From Acidovorax radicis N35 (lineage in GTDB: Bacteria; Pseudomonadota; Gammaproteobacteria; Burkholderiales; Burkholderiaceae_C), in assembly GCF_000204195.1 (NCBI RefSeq), contig NZ_AFBG01000018.1, forward strand, positions 248,001 through 312,000: a stretch of DNA of 64,000 nt, given 5' to 3'. The position numbers were made by a program, and so were the translations under genes. The notes below the pieces were generated by a model that was not told the origin of the DNA, searched no databases, and was given only the letters and a program-made list of their open reading frames with translations. How positions within the stretch are numbered: the first letter of the stretch is position 1; the number at the start of each line of letters is the position of its first letter. Positions 9,364 to 17,901 of the stretch are shown here, in pieces.

Positions 9364-9400
9364 AAAGCCCAAGTGATTCATTCACTTGGGCTTTTTTCTT
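9364..9400 (+). terminator. rho-independent terminator after tRNA-Ser
   Basis: A perfect 12-bp stem (AAGCCCAAGTGA / TCACTTGGGCTT) with a five-base loop is followed by TTTT. It lies a few bases after the tRNA 3' end. Confidence 0.9.
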
Positions 9401-9463
9401 TGGGCCATCTGTCTTTTCAGCCTGTCTTGCAGAGCCTTGCAAACCCGCAAGCCCACGCTGCGC

Positions 9464-9895
9464 TCATTCGTCGATGGAGGCACTCCAGCGGCTGCCCCAC
9501 TCGCCCCCTTTGTTGCTCACTTTGTCGATCTCGCGCCGATCGCGTTTGGTGGGGCGGCCTTCGTGCAATGTGGCGGCGGGTTCGGGGGCCAGGCGGCGCA
9601 GTTCTGCGGCCTTCTCGCGGGCGGCGATGCTGTCGGGCGTCTCCTCATACAGCTGCTGCGCCACCGGCGCGGGCCCGCGCGCCCCGCTCAGGCCCCGGAC
9701 CTGCACGGTGCGGGCCACTGGCCCTTGGCGCAGGGCCACGGTGTCGCCGCAGCGCAGATCCCGCGCGGGTTTGGCCAGCTGGCCATTGACCGTGACGCGG
9801 CCCTTGCCGATCTCTTCGGTGGCCAGACTGCGGGTTTTGTAGAAGCGGGCGCACCACAGCCACTTGTCGAGCCGCATTGTCTCCAGGGTGTTCAT
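9464..9895 (-). CDS. hslR: S4-domain RNA-binding protein, Hsp15-like
   Basis: Hsp15 binds stalled 50S subunits that carry peptidyl-tRNA and helps recycle them. The protein has 143 residues. The S4 domain spans residues about 7-65 with the family start MRLDKWLWCARFYKTRSLA and KGRVTVNG. The C-terminal tail is basic and acidic (RPTKRDRREIDK), as in Hsp15. The start is ATG 9895 or the internal ATG at 9877, which begins directly with the family motif. The 5' end overlaps the 3' end of the sensor kinase gene by four bases (ATGA), so it is probably translationally coupled to the two-component operon. Confidence 0.88.
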   Translation of the reverse strand: MNTLETMRLDKWLWCARFYKTRSLATEEIGKGRVTVNGQLAKPARDLRCGDTVALRQGPVARTVQVRGLSGARGPAPVAQQLYEETPDSIAAREKAAELRRLAPEPAATLHEGRPTKRDRREIDKVSNKGGEWGSRWSASIDE

Positions 9896-11358
9896 ACGGG
9901 GGATTGTGCCGCGTGGATAGAGCCGCCCATGTCAGCCGATGGCGCGGCCAGCGGCAGGCGCACCACGGCGTCCAGCCCTGCCATCCTGCTGCCCACCATG
10001 CGGTTGGTCAAAGCGATGCTGCCACCGAGGGCTTGCACGATCTCATGGCAAATGGCCAGGCCCAGGCCGCTGCCCGTGCGCACATCGCCTGCTGAAAAGG
10101 GCTGGAAGAGGCGCGTCGCCAATTCATCGTCGATGCCGGGGCCGTGGTCGCTGATGGTCAGCGCCACGTGGTGGCTGTCGGTGCGCAGGTCCACGGTGAG
10201 TTCGCTGCCCTGCGGGGCATGGCGCACCGCGTTGTGCAGCAGGTTGCGGCTTAGCTCACGCAGCATCCATTCATGGGATTGGACCAATGCCGGCTCGGTG
10301 TGTATGCCGAAGTCCAGGTCGCGCTGTGCGATCAAGGGCGAGATCTCCAGCGCCACGGTGCGCAGCAGTTCGTCCAGCCGCGTGGCCGGGGGAGTGCTTT
10401 GCTGGCGCAGCTGCTCTACCTTGGCCAGCGCCAGCATTTGGTTGGCCAGCTGCGTGGCGCGGTCCACCGTATCGCTGATCTCCTGCAGTGCTTGCTGGGG
10501 CTCCACATCGCCGCGCAAGGCAGACTGCACCTGGGTCTTGAGCACCGCCAGCGGCGTGCGCAGCTGGTGCGAGGCATCGCGCACGAAGCGCTTTTGGTGC
10601 CGCAGCAAGTGGCGAAGGCGTTGCATGACCTCGTTGGTGGCATCGATCAGCGGCTGCAGCTCGCGCGGGGTGGACGGGGCGGCGATGGGGCTCAGGTCGC
10701 CCTCCCTGCGCCCTTGCAACTGCAGACTCAGCTGCCGCACGGGGTGGATGGCCCGCTGCACCACCAGCACCACGGTCAACGCGATCACGGCGATCAACAG
10801 TGCCTGGCGCAGCAAGGTATTGCGCAGAATCTGCAGGGCCAGTGTTTCGCGCACTTCCAGGGTTTCGGCCACCTGAATCACGGCCATGGCGCGGCCTTCG
10901 GAACTGGCCACGGGCTGCAGCAGCACGGCCACGCGCACGTCGCGGTCGCGGAAACGGTCGTCATAAAAATCCACCAGCGCGGCATAGGGTGGCCGGTCCG
11001 GGATGGTCCCGCGCCAAACAGGCAGCTCGTCAAACCCCGACACGATCTCACCGCGCAGCGTGGATACGCGGTAGAACATCTGGCTCTGGTTGTCGGCCTC
11101 GAAGGCCTCCAGCGCTGAATAGGGCACGATGGCGCGCAATTGCGCGGCGTCGTCGTAGCCCCGCACATCCAATTGTTCGCTGATGCTTTTGGCCGACGCC
11201 AGCAGGGTACGGTCGTAGGCCGTATTGAGCGAGGCCAGGGTTTGCTGATAGAGGCTATAGGTGTTGAAACCAATGAACAGCGCCACTGGCAGCAGGATGC
11301 CCAGGAGCAGGCGACGGCGCAGCGAAGGGTGGCGGGGCGAGCCCTTTGATCCTGTCAT
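9892..11358 (-). CDS. tctE: sensor histidine kinase, TctE-like
   Basis: This inner-membrane kinase of 488 residues is the partner of the adjacent response regulator. Membrane helices lie at about residues 15-36 and 185-202, enclosing a periplasmic 2CSK-type N-terminal domain. A short HAMP-like linker follows, then the dimerisation helix with the phosphoacceptor His264 in DASHQLRTPL. The ATP-binding domain carries HNAVRHA (N box), DHGPGI (G1) and GSGLGLA (G2). It overlaps the response regulator gene by four bases upstream and the Hsp15-like gene by four bases downstream. Its location divergent to TctCBA suggests it senses tricarboxylate or a related acid; the ligand itself cannot be read from sequence. 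Confidence 0.9.
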   Translation of the reverse strand: MTGSKGSPRHPSLRRRLLLGILLPVALFIGFNTYSLYQQTLASLNTAYDRTLLASAKSISEQLDVRGYDDAAQLRAIVPYSALEAFEADNQSQMFYRVSTLRGEIVSGFDELPVWRGTIPDRPPYAALVDFYDDRFRDRDVRVAVLLQPVASSEGRAMAVIQVAETLEVRETLALQILRNTLLRQALLIAVIALTVVLVVQRAIHPVRQLSLQLQGRREGDLSPIAAPSTPRELQPLIDATNEVMQRLRHLLRHQKRFVRDASHQLRTPLAVLKTQVQSALRGDVEPQQALQEISDTVDRATQLANQMLALAKVEQLRQQSTPPATRLDELLRTVALEISPLIAQRDLDFGIHTEPALVQSHEWMLRELSRNLLHNAVRHAPQGSELTVDLRTDSHHVALTISDHGPGIDDELATRLFQPFSAGDVRTGSGLGLAICHEIVQALGGSIALTNRMVGSRMAGLDAVVRLPLAAPSADMGGSIHAAQSPV

Positions 11359-12041
11359 GTGTCGGCCCGCAGCAGATAGCCCAGCCCGCGCAACGTCATC
11401 AGGGTCAGTCCGGTGCCTGCCATCTTCTTGCGCAGGCGGTACACCACGACCTCAATGGCCTCGTACTGCACATCCAGCTGGCCGGGGAACACCAGTTCGT
11501 ACAGCCGCTCCTTGGTTACGGCATGGCCTGGCTGGGCGAGCAAGGCGTGCATCAGCGCCAGTTCGCGCGGTGTCAGCTCCATCACTTCGCCATTCAGGTA
11601 GAGCGCGCCGCTGTCCTTGTCGTAGCGGATGGCGCCGATCTGCACGGTGCTGGGCGCCATGGGAGTGCCGGGGGCAGGGTCGGCGCTGCGGCGCACCAGG
11701 GCGCGCAGGCGCGCTTCCAGTTCATCCAGATCAAAGGGTTTTGGCAGGTAGTCGTCCGCCCCAGCGTTCAGGCCCATCACGCGGTCGCCCACGGTGCCGC
11801 GTGCGGTGAGGATGAGCACGGGGGTGCGCAGTCCGCGCGAGCGGGCCTGTTGCAGCACCTGCAGACCATCCAACCCGGGCAGGGTCAGGTCCAGGATCAC
11901 CGCATCGGGCTGCCGGGCGGCCCATTGACTGAGTGCTGCACGGCCGTCTCCCACGGCGGTGACTTCCATGCCACGGCGTGTCAGTGCGCGGTGCAGCGTG
12001 GCCTGCATGGTGGGGTCGTCTTCAACAAGAAGCAGTTGCAT
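11355..12041 (-). CDS. tctD: OmpR-family response regulator, TctD-like
   Basis: The protein has 228 residues from ATG 12041; a second ATG four codons upstream (12053) is possible. The receiver domain has acidic residues Glu7-Asp8-Asp9, the phosphoacceptor Asp51 in VILDLTLPG, and a later conserved Lys in PKPFDLDEL. The C-terminal winged helix (residues about 125-225) contains LTPRELALMHALL and EAIEVVVYRLRKK. It likely activates the tctCBA operon, whose first gene starts on the other strand about 125 bases away, so the shared intergenic region should hold its binding sites. Confidence 0.9.
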   Translation of the reverse strand: MQLLLVEDDPTMQATLHRALTRRGMEVTAVGDGRAALSQWAARQPDAVILDLTLPGLDGLQVLQQARSRGLRTPVLILTARGTVGDRVMGLNAGADDYLPKPFDLDELEARLRALVRRSADPAPGTPMAPSTVQIGAIRYDKDSGALYLNGEVMELTPRELALMHALLAQPGHAVTKERLYELVFPGQLDVQYEAIEVVVYRLRKKMAGTGLTLMTLRGLGYLLRADT

Positions 12042-12166
12042 GCGCGGCACCATATCACCGTCTCATTGTGCGGGGCGCATGAGTGTTTTCCCTGAGTCCA
12101 CGGACAGCCGTTTGACAGGCAGGGCGCGCATCATCGAGCGGTTCGCAAACCTTACAAGGAGACTCC

Positions 12167-13126
12167 ATGCGTCGCGATATCTTCCTCAAATCGCTGGCAG
12201 CCATGGCCGCTGCAGGCGTGCTGCCCGTTTCGGCCCAGAGCGCACCGACCCTCAAGATGATGATCCCCGCCAACCCCGGCGGTGGCTGGGATTCCACGGG
12301 CCGTGCCTTGGGCAAAGCCATGCAGGATGCAGGCGCCGCATCGTCGGTGTCCTATGACAACAAGGGTGGCGCTGCGGGTGCGATCGGCCTGGCCCAGTTC
12401 GTCAACGCCAGCAAGGGCGACCCGAACGCCATGATGGTGATGGGCGCCGTGATGCTGGGTGGCATCATCACCGGCAAGCCGCCGGTGGGCCTGGACAAGG
12501 TCACGCCACTGGCACGTTTGACCAGCGAATACAACGTGTTCGTGCTGCCCGCCAATTCGCCGTTCAAGTCCATGAAGGATGTGGTGGACCAGCTCAAGAA
12601 AGACCCTGGCAGCGTGAAGTGGGGCGGTGGTTCGCGTGGCTCCACCGAGCACATCGCAGCCGCGATGATCGCGCGCGAAGTGGGCGTGGACCCTTCCAAG
12701 ATCAACTACGTGGCTTTCCGTGGGGGTGGTGAGGCCACCGCCGCCATCCTGGGTGGCAACGTCACCGTGGGCGGCAGCGGCTACAGCGAGTTTGCCGAGT
12801 ACATCTCTGCGGGCAAGATGCGCGCCGTGGGCGTCACCTCGGGTTCGCGCCTGAAGGGCGTAAACGTGGCCACGCTCAAGGAGCAGGGCATCAACGTCGA
12901 AATCGGCAACTGGCGCGGTGTGTATGGCGCGCCCGGCATCACGGCCGAGCAGCGCAAGGCGCTGATCGACGCGCTGGCGAAGACCTTCAAGCACAAGGCC
13001 TGGCAAGATGCCATGGAGAAGAACGGCTGGACACCCGCCTGGATGGCCGGTGACGAGTTTGCCAACTTCGTGGATGCCGAGTTCGCCAGCATGCGCGCCA
13101 CGATGGCCAAGTCCGGAATGATCTGA
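12167..13126 (+). CDS. tctC: tripartite tricarboxylate transporter substrate-binding protein (Bug family)
   Basis: This periplasmic receptor of 319 residues belongs to the Bug/TctC family, which delivers carboxylated compounds to the TctAB membrane components. An N-terminal signal peptide ends near VLPVSAQS. The family ligand loop is visible as PANPGGGWDSTGR, followed by NKGGAAGAIG. AAGGAG stands seven bases before the ATG. The gene opens the tctCBA operon and is divergent to the two-component system. Citrate is the known substrate for the Salmonella prototype, but Bug proteins bind many acids, so the substrate here is not assigned. Confidence 0.92.
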   Translation: MRRDIFLKSLAAMAAAGVLPVSAQSAPTLKMMIPANPGGGWDSTGRALGKAMQDAGAASSVSYDNKGGAAGAIGLAQFVNASKGDPNAMMVMGAVMLGGIITGKPPVGLDKVTPLARLTSEYNVFVLPANSPFKSMKDVVDQLKKDPGSVKWGGGSRGSTEHIAAAMIAREVGVDPSKINYVAFRGGGEATAAILGGNVTVGGSGYSEFAEYISAGKMRAVGVTSGSRLKGVNVATLKEQGINVEIGNWRGVYGAPGITAEQRKALIDALAKTFKHKAWQDAMEKNGWTPAWMAGDEFANFVDAEFASMRATMAKSGMI

Positions 13127-13209
13127 AGCAAGGCGCGCCAGTCGCCTTCAACCCTGTGGGGGTGGGTGGTGGCGCTGCCGCAGCAGTGGTTGGTGCGAAG
13201 GAAAAAAAC

Positions 13210-13728
13210 ATGACACAACAACATTCGTCGCGCTCCAAGCCCTTGCAGACCCTGATAGGGGCGGGGCTGGTGGTGCTTGCGCTGTGCCTGGCTTGGGGCG
13301 CCAGCTCGGTCAGCTCTGAAGCTGGCTATGGCGGTGTAGGCCCCAATTTCTTCCCCTGGATGGTCAGCATTGCCTTGCTGATCTGCGGTGTGCTCTGCGT
13401 GGTGCATGCCCTGACCGGGGGGTTTCGTGAGCTGGAAGAAGGATCGGGCGACGAGCACGCCCACTGGAAGGGCTTCATCTGGGTGTCGGCCGGGCTGCTG
13501 CTCAATGCCCTGCTCATCACGACGCTGGGCTTTATCCTGAGCTGCGCGCTGTGCTTTGTGCTGTCGGTGCGGGGCTTCCGGAGTTCCGAAGGCGAACTGG
13601 ACCTGCGCCTGCAGGCCTGGATCAAGGATTCTTTCATCGGTGTGGCCGTGGCCGCCCCGGTGTACTGGATGTTTACGCAATTGCTGGCCATCAACCTGCC
13701 CGGCCTGACCAACACGGGGTGGCTGTAA
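13210..13728 (+). CDS. tctB: tripartite tricarboxylate transporter small membrane subunit TctB
   Basis: TctB is the small integral membrane subunit of the sodium-dependent tripartite transporter. The protein has 172 residues with about four hydrophobic helices (beginning LIGAGLVVLALCLAW and ending VYWMFTQLLAINLPG). I use ATG 13210, which has GAAGGA upstream, rather than the longer frame beginning with a GTG at 13156, whose extra Gly/Ala-rich residues do not look like a TctB N-terminus. It sits between the tctC and tctA genes, 12 bases before the latter. Confidence 0.88.
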   Translation: MTQQHSSRSKPLQTLIGAGLVVLALCLAWGASSVSSEAGYGGVGPNFFPWMVSIALLICGVLCVVHALTGGFRELEEGSGDEHAHWKGFIWVSAGLLLNALLITTLGFILSCALCFVLSVRGFRSSEGELDLRLQAWIKDSFIGVAVAAPVYWMFTQLLAINLPGLTNTGWL

Positions 13729-13740
13729 AGCCTGCACGCT

Positions 13741-15246
13741 ATGGAAACGTTGAATCTCTTGATGCAGGGTTTTGCAACCGCTGCGACCCCCATCAACCTG
13801 ATGTGGGCCTTCGTGGGCTGCATGATTGGCACCGCCGTGGGCGTGCTGCCCGGCATCGGGCCCGCTGTGGCCGTGGCCATGCTGCTGCCCATCACCGTCA
13901 AGGTCGAGGCCACGGCCTCCATGATCTTCTTTGCCGGCATCTACTACGGAGCCATGTACGGCGGCTCCACCACCTCCATCCTGCTCAACACACCCGGTGA
14001 GGCCGGGTCCATGGTGACTGCCATGGAGGGCAACAAGATGGCCAAGAACGGCCGCGCCGGCGCAGCGCTGGCCACGGCCGCGATTGGCTCGTTTGTTGCG
14101 GGCACCATTGCCACGGTGCTGGTCACGTTTTTTGCCCCATTGGTGGCTGAATACGCCGTGCGCCTGGGCCCGCCCGAGTACTTCATGCTCATGGTGCTGG
14201 CCTTCACCACCGTGAGCGCGGTGCTGGGCAAGAGCACGCTGCGTGGCATGGTCGCCCTGTTCGTGGGGCTGGCAATGGGCCTTATCGGTATCGACCAGAT
14301 CTCGGGCCAGGCGCGCTACACCGGCGGCGTGCCCGAGCTGATGGATGGCATCGAGGTGGTGTTGATCGCCGTGGGCCTGTTTGCGGTGGGCGAAGCCTTG
14401 TACAACGTGATGTACGAAGGCAAGTCCGACGAGACGCAGAACCGCCTGACGAGCACACACATGACCAAGGAAGAGTGGAAGCGATCGTGGCCGGCCTGGC
14501 TGCGTGCCACGTTCATCGGCTTTCCGTTCGGCACCATCCCTGCAGGCGGCAGCGAGATCCCCACCTTCCTGAGCTACGCGGCTGAAAAGAAGCTCAGCAA
14601 GAACAAGGAAGAGTTCGGCACCACCGGCGCCATCGAAGGCGTGGCTGGCCCCGAGGCCGCCAACAACGCGGCCATCACGGCCACGCTGATCCCGCTGCTC
14701 ACGCTGGGCATCCCCACGTCGAACACCACGGCCATTTTGCTGGGGGCGTTCCAGAACTACGGCATCCAGCCCGGGCCGCAGCTGTTTGACACCAACGGTG
14801 CGCTGGTGTGGGCGCTGATCGCGTCGATGTACATCGGCAACGTGATGCTGCTCATCCTGAACCTGCCTCTGGTGGGCCTGTGGGTGAAGCTGCTGAACAT
14901 TCCCAAGTCGTACCTGTACGCGGGCATTCTGGTGTTCTCCACGCTGGGCGTGTATGGCATGCGCCAGAGCGCGTTCGACCTGGTACTGCTGTATGCGATT
15001 GGCCTCTTGGGTGTGGTGATGCGCCGCTTTGACTTCCCGGCCGCACCAGTGGTGGTGGGCATGATCCTGGGCCCCTTGGCCGAGGCGCAGATGCGCAATG
15101 CGGTGTCGATTGGTGAAGGCAAGTGGACCATCTTCCTGGAACGTCCAGGCTCGCTGACACTGATCATCATCGTGCTGGCCGTGCTCATCCTGCCGCGCCT
15201 GCTGCGGCGCTGGGCGGCGCGCAAGCTGGCGTTGGCGCAGACCTGA
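13741..15246 (+). CDS. tctA: tripartite tricarboxylate transporter large permease TctA
   Basis: TctA is the large multispanning subunit and forms the transport path. It has 501 residues, the usual family length, with about 11-12 membrane helices. Family signatures are [17 protein letters not shown] near the N-terminus, [20 protein letters not shown], and in the second half [12 protein letters not shown] followed by [12 protein letters not shown] strong terminator follows the stop codon, closing the tctCBA operon. Confidence 0.95.
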   Translation: METLNLLMQGFATAATPINLMWAFVGCMIGTAVGVLPGIGPAVAVAMLLPITVKVEATASMIFFAGIYYGAMYGGSTTSILLNTPGEAGSMVTAMEGNKMAKNGRAGAALATAAIGSFVAGTIATVLVTFFAPLVAEYAVRLGPPEYFMLMVLAFTTVSAVLGKSTLRGMVALFVGLAMGLIGIDQISGQARYTGGVPELMDGIEVVLIAVGLFAVGEALYNVMYEGKSDETQNRLTSTHMTKEEWKRSWPAWLRATFIGFPFGTIPAGGSEIPTFLSYAAEKKLSKNKEEFGTTGAIEGVAGPEAANNAAITATLIPLLTLGIPTSNTTAILLGAFQNYGIQPGPQLFDTNGALVWALIASMYIGNVMLLILNLPLVGLWVKLLNIPKSYLYAGILVFSTLGVYGMRQSAFDLVLLYAIGLLGVVMRRFDFPAAPVVVGMILGPLAEAQMRNAVSIGEGKWTIFLERPGSLTLIIIVLAVLILPRLLRRWAARKLALAQT

Positions 15247-15278
15247 CCGGACGCGCGCAGTGCGCGTCCTCCACCCAC

Positions 15279-15309
15279 AAAAAACCGCGCTGCAATGGCG
15301 CGGTTTTTT
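15279..15309 (+). terminator. rho-independent terminator after tctA
   Basis: A 12-bp stem (AAAAAACCGCGC / GCGCGGTTTTTT) with a seven-base loop and further T residues. The A-rich left arm means it could act in both directions. Confidence 0.9.
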
Positions 15310-15361
15310 GTTTTTTGGGTAGCCGTCGGGAGGGGCGATTTCTTAGCGTTTGCGCAAGCCA

Positions 15362-15390
15362 GACACCGGAGGCTTCATGCCTCCGGTGTC
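15362..15390. other. perfect 12-bp intergenic inverted repeat
   Basis: The arms GACACCGGAGGC and GCCTCCGGTGTC pair perfectly around a TTCAT loop. No T-tract follows on either strand. It lies between the tctA terminator and the Fur-box-like site. It could be an operator or an RNA stem-loop. Confidence 0.5.
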
Positions 15391-15442
15391 CTCCCCACCA
15401 AGGTGACTTGCGTGCTCACAAGCCGCGAATCGTACCATAAAA

Positions 15443-15457
15443 TGAGAATAATTCTTA
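15443..15457 (+). promoter_or_regulatory. putative Fur box upstream of the DUF2325 gene
   Basis: The sequence TGAGAATAATTCTTA matches the 7-1-7 Fur consensus TGATAATNATTATCA at all but three positions and sits in an AT-rich patch. It ends 16 bases before the start codon of the DUF2325 gene, a place where Fur binding would block transcription or translation initiation. Confidence 0.65.
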
Positions 15458-15473
15458 TTTGCAAAGGTGGCGC

Positions 15474-16178
15474 ATGCAATCACTTCCGCAGGAGTTTCTG
15501 GCGCTGTGCCGCCAATTGGGCGATGCGCAAAAGCGCTGCAGCGCCACGGTGTCTGCTCAGGCGGCGCAGATTGTGGCCCTTCAAACCCAGGTGGTGCGAC
15601 TGCGTGCCGAGGTGATCGTGCGGGACACGCGCCTTGCCCTGGCGCAGGACGAACTGGCGCAGATCAAGGTCGCGCACCCCAGCCTGCCACGCCGCCGGGC
15701 GATGGCCCGCCACATCAGCGTGCTCGTCGACCGCATTGCGGGCCTGTCGCGCGAATGCCTGCGCTGGCGGCTGGCAGCCCAGGCGGAGGTGGCGCCGGCC
15801 CAGGCTGCGGAGCCCCCACGGGGCCACCCCACGAGGGCCGGAGGTGTTGCCAACCACCCGTCTCAGCGCTGGGCGGTGGACCGCACCGCCTCCACAGGGC
15901 TGCGGGACGGCTCGCTCGATGCCAACCTGGCCGCTGCCGATTTGGTCATCTGCCAGACCGGTTGCATCAGCCACGACGAGTACTGGCGCGTGCAAGACCA
16001 CTGCCGCCGCACAGGCAAGCCCTGCATCCTGGTGGACCAACCCCTGGCCGTGCGCGAGGCCGAGGTGCTGGCCGCCATCCAGCCCATGGTGATTCTGCGC
16101 ATGACGCGCGCGCAGTGTCCCGTGGGCAGTGCGCCGGTGGCCGATGGCGTCATGATTTTGGATAAAAAAAGCCGCTAG
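15474..16178 (+). CDS. DUF2325 domain protein with N-terminal coiled coil, probably iron-regulated
   Basis: The protein has 234 residues from ATG 15474, which has AAAGGTGG upstream. Residues about 10-70 are a heptad-rich, Gln/Ala/Leu-rich coiled coil. Residues about 145-232 match DUF2325, with the characteristic CQTGCISHDEYWRVQDHC and CILVDQPLAV. The biochemical role is unknown. Related genes are often found beside hemin or iron uptake genes, as I recall, which agrees with the Fur-box-like site directly upstream. The last codons and the TAG stop fall in a copy of the dispersed repeat. Confidence 0.85.
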   Translation: MQSLPQEFLALCRQLGDAQKRCSATVSAQAAQIVALQTQVVRLRAEVIVRDTRLALAQDELAQIKVAHPSLPRRRAMARHISVLVDRIAGLSRECLRWRLAAQAEVAPAQAAEPPRGHPTRAGGVANHPSQRWAVDRTASTGLRDGSLDANLAAADLVICQTGCISHDEYWRVQDHCRRTGKPCILVDQPLAVREAEVLAAIQPMVILRMTRAQCPVGSAPVADGVMILDKKSR

Positions 16179-16220
16179 CGCTTTATGGATTTGCGCTAAC
16201 AGCTATAAAAATAGTAGCAA
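16161..16220 (+). repeat. dispersed repeat, copy B
   Basis: This segment is nearly identical to copy C (63851-63910): both share GATAAAAA, CCGCTAGCGCTTTATGGAT, and AGCTATAAAAATA. The CTAGCG part supplies the stop codon of the DUF2325 gene. Confidence 0.85.
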
Positions 16221-16285
16221 TCGAGCTGCATGTTGTCTGCGGTGTGACTGCACTTGGCCAGACCCCGCCGCGCTACCATCCGCAG

Positions 16286-17797
16286 ATGCCCTTGCTCACC
16301 GATGACGCCCCCGCACTGCCGCTGGATGCCCAGGGCATTCTTGAACTGGCGGCGCGCTCCATGTTCCAGCTGTTCTCCAGCGTCAGCCAGGGCATGTTCC
16401 TGGTGGACCGCAGCGGCCGCATCGTGTGGGTGAACGAGGGCTATCAGCGCTTTCTGCCTGACCTGGGTTTCTCGTCGGTCGATCAGTTTGTCGGGCGCAC
16501 GGTGGAGGAGGTCATCCCCAACACCCAGATGCGCCGTGTGCTGGAGACCGGCCAGCCCGTGCTGATCGACCTGCTCACCAACAAGGCCGGCACCTTTGTG
16601 GTCAGCCGCATCCCGCTGCGCGACGATGCCGACCGCGTGATCGGCGCCATTGGCATTGTGCTGTTTGACCACCCCGAGACCACACTGCAGCCACTGATCA
16701 GCAAGTTTGCGCTGCTGCAGCGCGACCTGGACGACGCGCGGCGCGAGCTGGCCAGCCAGCGCAGCCGCTCGCTGGCCGTGGCGGGCGACGGCGAGCGGCG
16801 CGCCAAATACACCTTTGCCAGCTTTATCGGATCGAGCCCTGCAGCGGCCGAGGTCAAGCGCCAGGCGCGGCGCGCGGCGCAGTCCAGCAGCCCAGTACTG
16901 CTGCTCGGCGAGACGGGCACGGGCAAGGAACTGCTGGCCCATGCCATCCACGCGGCATCCAGCCGCGCGAGCGGCCCGTTTGTGAGTGTCAACATTGCCG
17001 CCGTGCCCGACACGCTGCTCGAAGCCGAGTTCTTCGGCGTAGCCCCCGGCGCCTACACCGGCGCCGACCGCAAGGGCCGCGACGGCAAGTTCAAGCTGGC
17101 CGACGGTGGCACGCTCTTCCTCGACGAAATCGGCGACATGCCGCAAAGCTTGCAAGCCAAGCTATTGCGGGCCTTGCAGGAGGGCGAGATCGAGCCGCTG
17201 GGCTCCAACAAGCTGGTGCCCTTCAACGTGCGCATCCTGGCGGCCACCTCGCGCGACTTGGCGACGCTGGTGCGCGAAGGCAAGTTCCGCGAGGATTTGT
17301 TCTACCGCCTGCACGTGCTGCCTGTGCGTGTGCCACCGCTGCGGGCGCGCCGCACCGACATCCCGGCGCTGGTCGAGGCGCTGGGTGAAGACCTGGCCCT
17401 GCGCAACGGCACGGCCCCGCCCGAGCTGCTGCCCGACGCCATGGCGTTGCTGGCGGGCCAGCCCTGGCGCGGCAACATCCGCGAGCTGCGCAATGTGCTG
17501 GAGCAGGCCGTGATGCGCAGCGACTCCCCGTCCATCGACGCGGCGCAGCTGGAGCGCGTGCTGCGTGAAGCCGGCGTGGAGCCTGCCGCACCCGCCCCTG
17601 TGCAGGACGCCGCCCCGATGGGCGATGCCGAGGATGAAAGCCGCTACCTGCGGCCGCTGTCCGAACAGGTGGCCGAGTTGGAGCGGCGTGCCATCGCCGC
17701 GACCCTCAAAGCCCATGGCGGCAACAAGCTCGCCACGGCACGCCAGCTGGGCATCTCGCGGGCCACGCTTTATGGACGTCTGGAAAACCCTGAATAA
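16286..17797 (+). CDS. sigma-54 interaction (NtrC-family) transcriptional activator with PAS sensor
   Basis: This is an enhancer-binding protein of about 503 residues that activates RNA polymerase carrying sigma-54. A PAS-like sensor occupies residues about 20-140 (GMFLVDRSGRIVWVNEGYQRF). The AAA+ domain follows, with Walker A GETGTGKE at 208-215, the sigma-54 contact loop GAYTGA at 255-260 (Tyr in place of the usual Phe), and Walker [12 protein letters not shown]. The C-terminus is a Fis-type helix-turn-helix (GGNKLATARQLGISRATLYGRL). No receiver domain is present, so control is probably by a small ligand at the PAS domain. A GTG at 16244 is an alternative start. It precedes a sigma-54 promoter and the PHB-related genes, which it likely activates. 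Confidence 0.9.
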   Translation: MPLLTDDAPALPLDAQGILELAARSMFQLFSSVSQGMFLVDRSGRIVWVNEGYQRFLPDLGFSSVDQFVGRTVEEVIPNTQMRRVLETGQPVLIDLLTNKAGTFVVSRIPLRDDADRVIGAIGIVLFDHPETTLQPLISKFALLQRDLDDARRELASQRSRSLAVAGDGERRAKYTFASFIGSSPAAAEVKRQARRAAQSSSPVLLLGETGTGKELLAHAIHAASSRASGPFVSVNIAAVPDTLLEAEFFGVAPGAYTGADRKGRDGKFKLADGGTLFLDEIGDMPQSLQAKLLRALQEGEIEPLGSNKLVPFNVRILAATSRDLATLVREGKFREDLFYRLHVLPVRVPPLRARRTDIPALVEALGEDLALRNGTAPPELLPDAMALLAGQPWRGNIRELRNVLEQAVMRSDSPSIDAAQLERVLREAGVEPAAPAPVQDAAPMGDAEDESRYLRPLSEQVAELERRAIAATLKAHGGNKLATARQLGISRATLYGRLENPE

Positions 17798-17810
17798 ATA
17801 TTGGGCATAT

Positions 17811-17849
17811 GTCTGATTTATAGACAATTTATTTGTCCATAAATCAGAC
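17811..17849. promoter_or_regulatory. long inverted repeat, probable upstream activator site
   Basis: The arms GTCTGATTTATAGACAA (17811-17827) and TTGTCCATAAATCAGAC (17833-17849) pair at 16 of 17 positions around a five-base spacer. The centre is about 73 bases upstream of the -24 GG of the sigma-54 promoter and 33 bases after the activator gene. Position and symmetry fit an enhancer bound by the adjacent activator. It has no T-tract typical of a terminator, although the AT-rich arms leave that possible. Confidence 0.6.
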
Positions 17850-17901
17850 TGTGTCGCACAGGTGTCAGAAGAAGTTTCATAAAAATCAACAGCTTGCGTG
17901 T

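Noticed and set aside
9386..10876. Open frame of 496 codons on the plus strand across the Hsp15-like and sensor kinase genes
   Set aside because: Ser/Arg/Trp-rich translation with no domain; both minus-strand genes are clear.
12781..14460. Open frame of 559 codons antisense to tctC, tctB and tctA
   Set aside because: No motif and the wrong composition; the tctCBA operon explains the region fully.
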